Shown here in pieces: positions 6,821-9,685 of a stretch of 9,685 bases of DNA. The DNA is taken from assembly GCA_020024255.1 (NCBI GenBank), contig JAHHTX010000074.1:1-9685 (forward strand). Reading direction: 5' to 3'. The DNA comes from Anaerotignum sp. (GTDB taxonomy: Bacteria > Bacillota > Clostridia > Lachnospirales > Anaerotignaceae). The translations under genes and the position numbers were made by a program. The notes below the pieces were generated by a model, which searched no databases, had not been told where the DNA came from, and was given only the letters and a program-made list of their open reading frames with translations. Position 1 is the first letter of the stretch. Each line of letters begins with the position of its first letter.

Positions 6821-7261
6821 TTATTCTTCTATTTCATGATGATGAAGTTCATCTACATCCTTTACAGGAGCTTTTAATCCTGCAATCACCAAATTATTTT
6901 TCTGGGCATAATCCCACAGTGCTGCATGGAGAGCTTCCTCAGCCAGACATGAACAGTGAATTTTCACAGGAGGAAGTCCATCCAGAGCTTCTGTTACAGC
7001 ACGATTTGTCACTTCCAATGCTTCTTCTACAGTTTTTCCTTTTACCATTTCCGTTGCCATAGAACTGGTTGCCACAGCTGCACCACAGCCGAATGTTCTG
7101 AATTTCGCATCTTTCACAATATTGTCTTCGATTTGTAAATATACCTTCATGATATCGCCACATTTGGCATTGCCCACCATGCCAACGCCGCTGGCATTTT
7201 CAATTTCTCCAACATTTCTGGGATTCATAAAATGATCCATAACTTTTTCACTGTATTCCAT
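6821..7261 (-). CDS. nifU: Fe-S cluster assembly scaffold NifU/IscU (clostridial type)
   Basis: A 146-residue U-type scaffold on which Fe-S clusters are built from NifS-derived sulfur before transfer to target proteins. The three conserved cysteine sites are present: GNAKCGD (Cys34, Asp36), FGCGAA (Cys59) and HCSC (Cys103). It is the short form, with none of the extra domains of full nitrogen-fixation NifU, as is usual in clostridia; the symbol iscU would be equally defensible. Two oddities: an additional Cys105 makes a CSC pair where E. coli IscU has CSI, and the C-terminus ends in a short histidine and acid-rich tail (DELHHHEIEE) that could bind metal. The start is ATG at 7261 behind AGGAGG at 7275-7270. 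It is 42 bases downstream of nifS and co-transcribed with it. Confidence 0.95.
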   Translation of the reverse strand: MEYSEKVMDHFMNPRNVGEIENASGVGMVGNAKCGDIMKVYLQIEDNIVKDAKFRTFGCGAAVATSSMATEMVKGKTVEEALEVTNRAVTEALDGLPPVKIHCSCLAEEALHAALWDYAQKNNLVIAGLKAPVKDVDELHHHEIEE

Positions 7262-7303
7262 ATTATTTGCCTCCTATATTCTATGTTTTACTGAATTTTT
7301 CAT

Positions 7304-8488
7304 TTATTGTTTTGCAGTTTTCGCAATTTCTTCGTATAAGGGGGACATATCCCGTAATCTCTGCACAATGAATGGCAGTTTTTCCAAAACAAAATCCACT
7401 TCTTCCTCTGTATTATTTCGGTCTAATGTCAGCCGCAGAGAACCATGTGCTTTTTCATGGGGAAGCCCTATAGCAAGGAGAACATGAGACGGATCAAGGG
7501 AACCAGAGGTACAAGCAGAACCACTGGAAGCCGCAATACCTAAAGCGTCCAAAAGCAGAAGCATGGATTCTCCTTCAATATATTCAAATGAAATGTTACA
7601 GTTGCCGGGCAGTCTGTCTTTGGGATGTCCATTTAATCTGCTGTAAGGAATTTTTTCCAAAACACCTTGAATGAGTTTGTCCCGCAACTTTTCCAGTCTT
7701 GCAGTCGTTTCTTCCATTTCGGCAACAGCCAGTTCAACGGCTTTGCCAAGTCCCACAATACCCGGAATATTTTCCGTACCTGCACGCATTTTCTTTTCCT
7801 GTGCACCACCGAAAATCAGAGGCTTAACTTTCACACCTTTACGGATATAAATAGCACCGATACCTTTTGGTGCGCCCAACTTATGCCCACTCATGGAAAG
7901 CAGGTCAATGTGCATCTCCTCTACATCAATGGGAACGTGACCAACGGCTTGTACCGCATCAGTGTGGAAATAGATGCCTTTTTCCTTAGCCAACGCACCG
8001 ATTTCTTTGATTGGTTCAATGGTTCCGATTTCGTTATTCGCAAACATAACGGAAATCAAAATCGTTTCGGGACAGATGGCTGCTTTCAAATCTTCCAAAG
8101 AAATTTTTCCGTATTCATCAACGTCCAAATATGTCACGCTAAAACCCTGTTTTTCCAAATATTCACAGGTATGCAAAATAGCATGATGTTCAATTTTTGT
8201 GGTAATAATATGGTTTCCCTTATTTTTCATGGCTTCAGCCACACCACGAAGTGCCATATTGTCACTTTCGGAACCACCTGCTGTAAAGTAGATTTCCGCA
8301 GGATTTGCATGAATGCCTGCTGCCACCTGCTCTCTTGCTTTTTCCAAGGCTTTTTTACTTTCTTTTGCAATGCCATATACGCTGGAAGCATTTCCGTAAT
8401 ATTCTTTAAAATATGGAAGCACTGCTTCTAAAACTTCATCTCTTACTGCAGTTGTTGCTGCATTATCCATATAAATTTTTGTACTCAT
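7304..8488 (-). CDS. nifS: Cysteine desulfurase NifS/IscS
   Basis: This PLP enzyme converts L-cysteine to L-alanine and carries the released sulfur as a persulfide for Fe-S assembly and tRNA thiolation. At 394 residues it has normal length. Visible sites are YMDNAATT (6-13), GGSESDN (71-77), EHHA around the PLP-stacking His (100-103), NNEIGT (151-156), HTDAVQ (175-180), the PLP lysine in SGHKLGAPKG (Lys203), RAGTEN (235-240), and the sulfur-carrying Cys326 in SSGSACTSGS. The end RLRDMSPLYEE resembles the clostridial NifS type as I remember it. The start is ATG at 8488 behind AAGGAGGT. It is first gene of an operon with nifU, from a strong promoter. No Rrf2/IscR repressor gene, common before nifS in relatives, lies upstream; the neighbour is a divergent XRE regulator. 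Confidence 0.96.
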   Translation of the reverse strand: MSTKIYMDNAATTAVRDEVLEAVLPYFKEYYGNASSVYGIAKESKKALEKAREQVAAGIHANPAEIYFTAGGSESDNMALRGVAEAMKNKGNHIITTKIEHHAILHTCEYLEKQGFSVTYLDVDEYGKISLEDLKAAICPETILISVMFANNEIGTIEPIKEIGALAKEKGIYFHTDAVQAVGHVPIDVEEMHIDLLSMSGHKLGAPKGIGAIYIRKGVKVKPLIFGGAQEKKMRAGTENIPGIVGLGKAVELAVAEMEETTARLEKLRDKLIQGVLEKIPYSRLNGHPKDRLPGNCNISFEYIEGESMLLLLDALGIAASSGSACTSGSLDPSHVLLAIGLPHEKAHGSLRLTLDRNNTEEEVDFVLEKLPFIVQRLRDMSPLYEEIAKTAKQ

Positions 8489-8525
8489 GGCTTACCTCCT
8501 TAAATTGGTATACATCTATATTTAT

Positions 8526-8556
8526 ATCATAGTTATCTTATATGTTTTCTATGGAT
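8526..8556. promoter_or_regulatory. Possible operator at the nifS transcription start
   Basis: ATCATAG (8526-8532) and CTATGGAT (8549-8556) form an imperfect inverted repeat that covers the predicted start of transcription (about 8552). It could bind a repressor or fold as a weak leader hairpin. It is AT-rich, so chance is a real alternative. Confidence 0.2.
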
Positions 8557-8558
8557 TT

Positions 8559-8587
8559 AATGTATCATGTTATTTTCATTTTGTCAA
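8559..8587 (-). promoter_or_regulatory. Promoter of the nifS-nifU operon
   Basis: On the minus strand a perfect -35 TTGACA (8587-8582) is separated by 17 bases from -10 TACATT (8564-8559), preceded by TGA as in extended -10 promoters. The leader is about 65 bases. I saw no recognised riboswitch in it. Confidence 0.7.
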
Positions 8588-8641
8588 GGGCTTTTATTTA
8601 AAATGATGCTTTTTCCCCCATTTTTTCCTATGTGCAACATC

Positions 8642-8674
8642 CGGTCATCTATTGTGACCGCAGTATTTTTTTTT
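8642..8674 (+). terminator. Orphan plus-strand hairpin with T-run
   Basis: CGGTCA (8642-8647) and TGACCG (8655-8660) are perfect inverted copies around seven bases, followed after CAGTA by nine T (8666-8674). On the plus strand this resembles a terminator, yet no plus-strand gene precedes it. It could end a short RNA, attenuate transcription, or be a 19-bp protein-binding palindrome near the nifS promoter. Confidence 0.45.
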
Positions 8675-8695
8675 CTCGTTATCTGTGTCCACCCC

Positions 8696-8724
8696 TTTTC
8701 TAGCTGGAAAAACACCTCTATAAT
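8696..8724 (+). promoter_or_regulatory. Candidate promoter of the XRE regulator
   Basis: A perfect TATAAT at 8719-8724 lies 17 bases after a poor -35, TTTTCT (8696-8701). It would give a leader of about 235 bases before the XRE gene. No better promoter was found nearer the gene. Confidence 0.35.
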
Positions 8725-8952
8725 ATCAATTAGGTTTACATAGTATCATTATGAATCACTATATTTCCGTTCCTGTTTTTTTGTGCAGTACATCTGATTT
8801 TTATACGTCCCTGCGTTATTATGCGTGTGTTTTACAAAACTTTGGGAATCTTATATGGTGAAAATCAAATTTTTTGTATTGTTACGAATATAAACAACAA
8901 AAACGGAAAAACCTATTTTTTAAATTACTACTTGATATGAATGAGAAAACAT

Positions 8953-8958
8953 GAGGTG
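8953..8958 (+). promoter_or_regulatory. Ribosome binding site of the XRE gene
   Basis: GAGGTG lies seven bases before ATG 8966. It overlaps an in-frame ATG at 8951, which rules that start out. Confidence 0.75.
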
Positions 8959-8965
8959 GCACATT

Positions 8966-9421
8966 ATGGCAGAATTTAAAGAGCGCTTAAAACAACTGAG
9001 AAAAGAAAAAAAGATGACTCAGGTAAGACTGGGAGAATTGTTAAACTATGGGTATACCGCCATTGCAAACTACGAATCCGGAAGAAACCAACCTGCAATT
9101 ACAGACTTGAAAAAAATTGCCGCAATTTTTGATGTTTCATTGGATTACCTGCTTGGTGTCAGTGATACACGTCAACCCTACAATATCAATCAGGACCCGG
9201 AAAAGTGGAATCAATTCCTGCGGTACTATTCTCTCCTAAACAGTAAAAGTCTAAACGAATTACTTCTGTTCATGCAGTGGCTTACTTTTAAAGAAGAAAA
9301 AGAGGAACAGGACAACATCAACGAAACTACTTCGTACAACGAGCCATACGCCTACAGAAAACCCACTGCAATACCCTCTTTACGTGTTGCACAGAACAGC
9401 AAAGAATACAAAAAGGATTGA
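8966..9421 (+). CDS. XRE/Cro-type helix-turn-helix transcriptional regulator
   Basis: A 151-residue DNA-binding protein. Residues about 5-64 form a classic HTH_3/Cro-C1 domain: FKERLKQLRKEKKMTQ, LGELLNYGYTAIANYESGRNQP (recognition helix about 29-37), then LKKIAAIFDVSLDYLLGVSD. Residues 68-112 look helical (WNQFLRYY, LNELLLFMQWL) and may dimerise or bind a ligand. The remainder to the C-terminus is polar and low in hydrophobic residues, probably disordered. There is no peptidase, cupin or membrane segment. The start is ATG at 8966, set by its ribosome binding site. It is transcribed away from nifS and could regulate itself or nifSU, but no operator is proven. Similar proteins also occur as phage or toxin-antitoxin regulators; no such partner is visible here. 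Confidence 0.9.
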   Translation: MAEFKERLKQLRKEKKMTQVRLGELLNYGYTAIANYESGRNQPAITDLKKIAAIFDVSLDYLLGVSDTRQPYNINQDPEKWNQFLRYYSLLNSKSLNELLLFMQWLTFKEEKEEQDNINETTSYNEPYAYRKPTAIPSLRVAQNSKEYKKD

Positions 9422-9469
9422 GATTTTGTTTACTTTCTTGTGGCATAGCTGTCACAGCAGAAAAATCCG

Positions 9470-9489
9470 GCTGACACAGGCAGCTGACA
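9470..9489 (+). repeat. Short direct repeat GCTGACA
   Basis: Two copies of GCTGACA (9470-9476 and 9483-9489) are spaced 13 bases start to start, downstream of the XRE gene. They could be paired protein-binding half sites or chance. Confidence 0.25.
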
Positions 9490-9552
9490 TTACGGAAAAT
9501 AACATAAAGAAATAATGAATTAACAACATCTTGCCCTTATCTGCAATTTCAT

Positions 9553-9583
9553 ACAATATGCCATACTGAAAAAAGCATATTGT
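9553..9583. terminator. Perfect 9-bp inverted repeat downstream of the XRE gene
   Basis: ACAATATGC (9553-9561) and GCATATTGT (9575-9583) pair perfectly around 13 bases. A weak CACTTTT tail follows on the plus strand. It may end the XRE transcript, 130 bases beyond its stop, or act on an unseen gene to the right. A further ACAATAT lies at 9606-9612, within a small TATTG/CAATA repeat (9597-9611). Confidence 0.4.
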
Positions 9584-9685
9584 CACTTTTGGTTCGTATT
9601 GCCAGACAATATAGAGAGCCTTTATTTGTTATGCGCTTAAATAAAAAATTTTTTCTCATATCATGAAGTTTTCATATTGGAAAGC

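Larger units (their letters stand above)
8588..8950. other. AT-rich gene-free region between divergent nifS and XRE genes
   Basis: About 360 bases without a credible gene. It holds the 8642-8674 hairpin with T-run, possible plus-strand promoter elements at 8696-8724 (TTTTCT, 17 bases, perfect TATAAT) and 8735-8740 (TTTACA), and a 12-codon frame at 8855-8893 that I do not credit. A short TTGTT/AACAA inverted repeat near 8879-8897 could be an XRE operator. No tRNA, riboswitch consensus or mobile-element end was seen. Confidence 0.5.

Noticed and set aside
7667..8431. 254-residue plus-strand open frame opposite nifS
   Set aside because: It has antisense-shadow composition and lies within a fully conserved cysteine desulfurase frame.
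8855..8893. Possible 12-codon leader peptide (MVKIKFFVLLRI) before the XRE gene
   Set aside because: Its ribosome binding site is poor, there is no attenuator hairpin after it, and such short frames are common by chance in AT-rich DNA.
8489..8950. Riboswitch, T-box or tRNA in the divergent intergenic region
   Set aside because: I looked for conserved cores of common riboswitches and cloverleaf elements and found none. Only the one hairpin with T-run stands out.
1..9685. CRISPR array, insertion sequence or prophage
   Set aside because: There are no regularly spaced repeats, transposase or integrase frames, or att-like duplications. The XRE gene alone is not evidence of a phage.

Overview
The window comes from a low-GC Gram-positive anaerobe, most likely a member of the class Clostridia (Bacillota), possibly close to Lachnospirales. 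This rests on AT-rich spacers, strong AGGAGG-type ribosome binding sites, TTGACA/TATAAT-type promoters, U-tailed hairpin terminators, and a clostridial-type NifS-NifU pair near mnmA. The genus cannot be settled from the sequence.

Layout. Seven genes lie on the minus strand between 150 and 8488, and one on the plus strand at 8966-9421. In minus-strand order the genes are nifS (8488-7304) and nifU (7261-6821), a short operon closed by a terminator at 6780-6811. Next come a small unrecognised gene (6675-6250), mnmA (6121-5045) with its own promoter, a Na/Pi cotransporter with a PhoU-like tail (4853-3168) with its own promoter and a strong terminator, an unusual N-acetylmuramoyl-L-alanine amidase (3030-2482), and an EF-G2-type translational GTPase (2225-150) with its own promoter. 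A divergent XRE/Cro-type regulator lies beyond a 477-base gene-free region. The right end (9422-9685) and left end (1-149) hold only inverted repeats.

How the genes work together. NifS takes sulfur from cysteine. NifU builds Fe-S clusters from it, and MnmA needs desulfurase-derived sulfur to make 2-thiouridine at tRNA position 34. The right half is therefore a sulfur-trafficking locus linking Fe-S assembly to tRNA modification, with one unknown gene between nifU and mnmA. The phosphate transporter, amidase and EF-G2 are separately controlled housekeeping or accessory genes with no obvious shared pathway.

I see no mobile element, CRISPR array, tRNA or rRNA, and no convincing new multi-gene system. 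The points most worth a second look are the altered GTPase motifs of the EF-G2 protein, the amidase without its first zinc histidine or a signal peptide, the unknown gene inside the sulfur locus, and the hairpin plus T-run between the divergent nifS and XRE genes. Several start codons were set inside longer open frames using ribosome binding sites: amidase 3030, transporter 4853, mnmA 6121, unknown gene 6675, XRE gene 8966.
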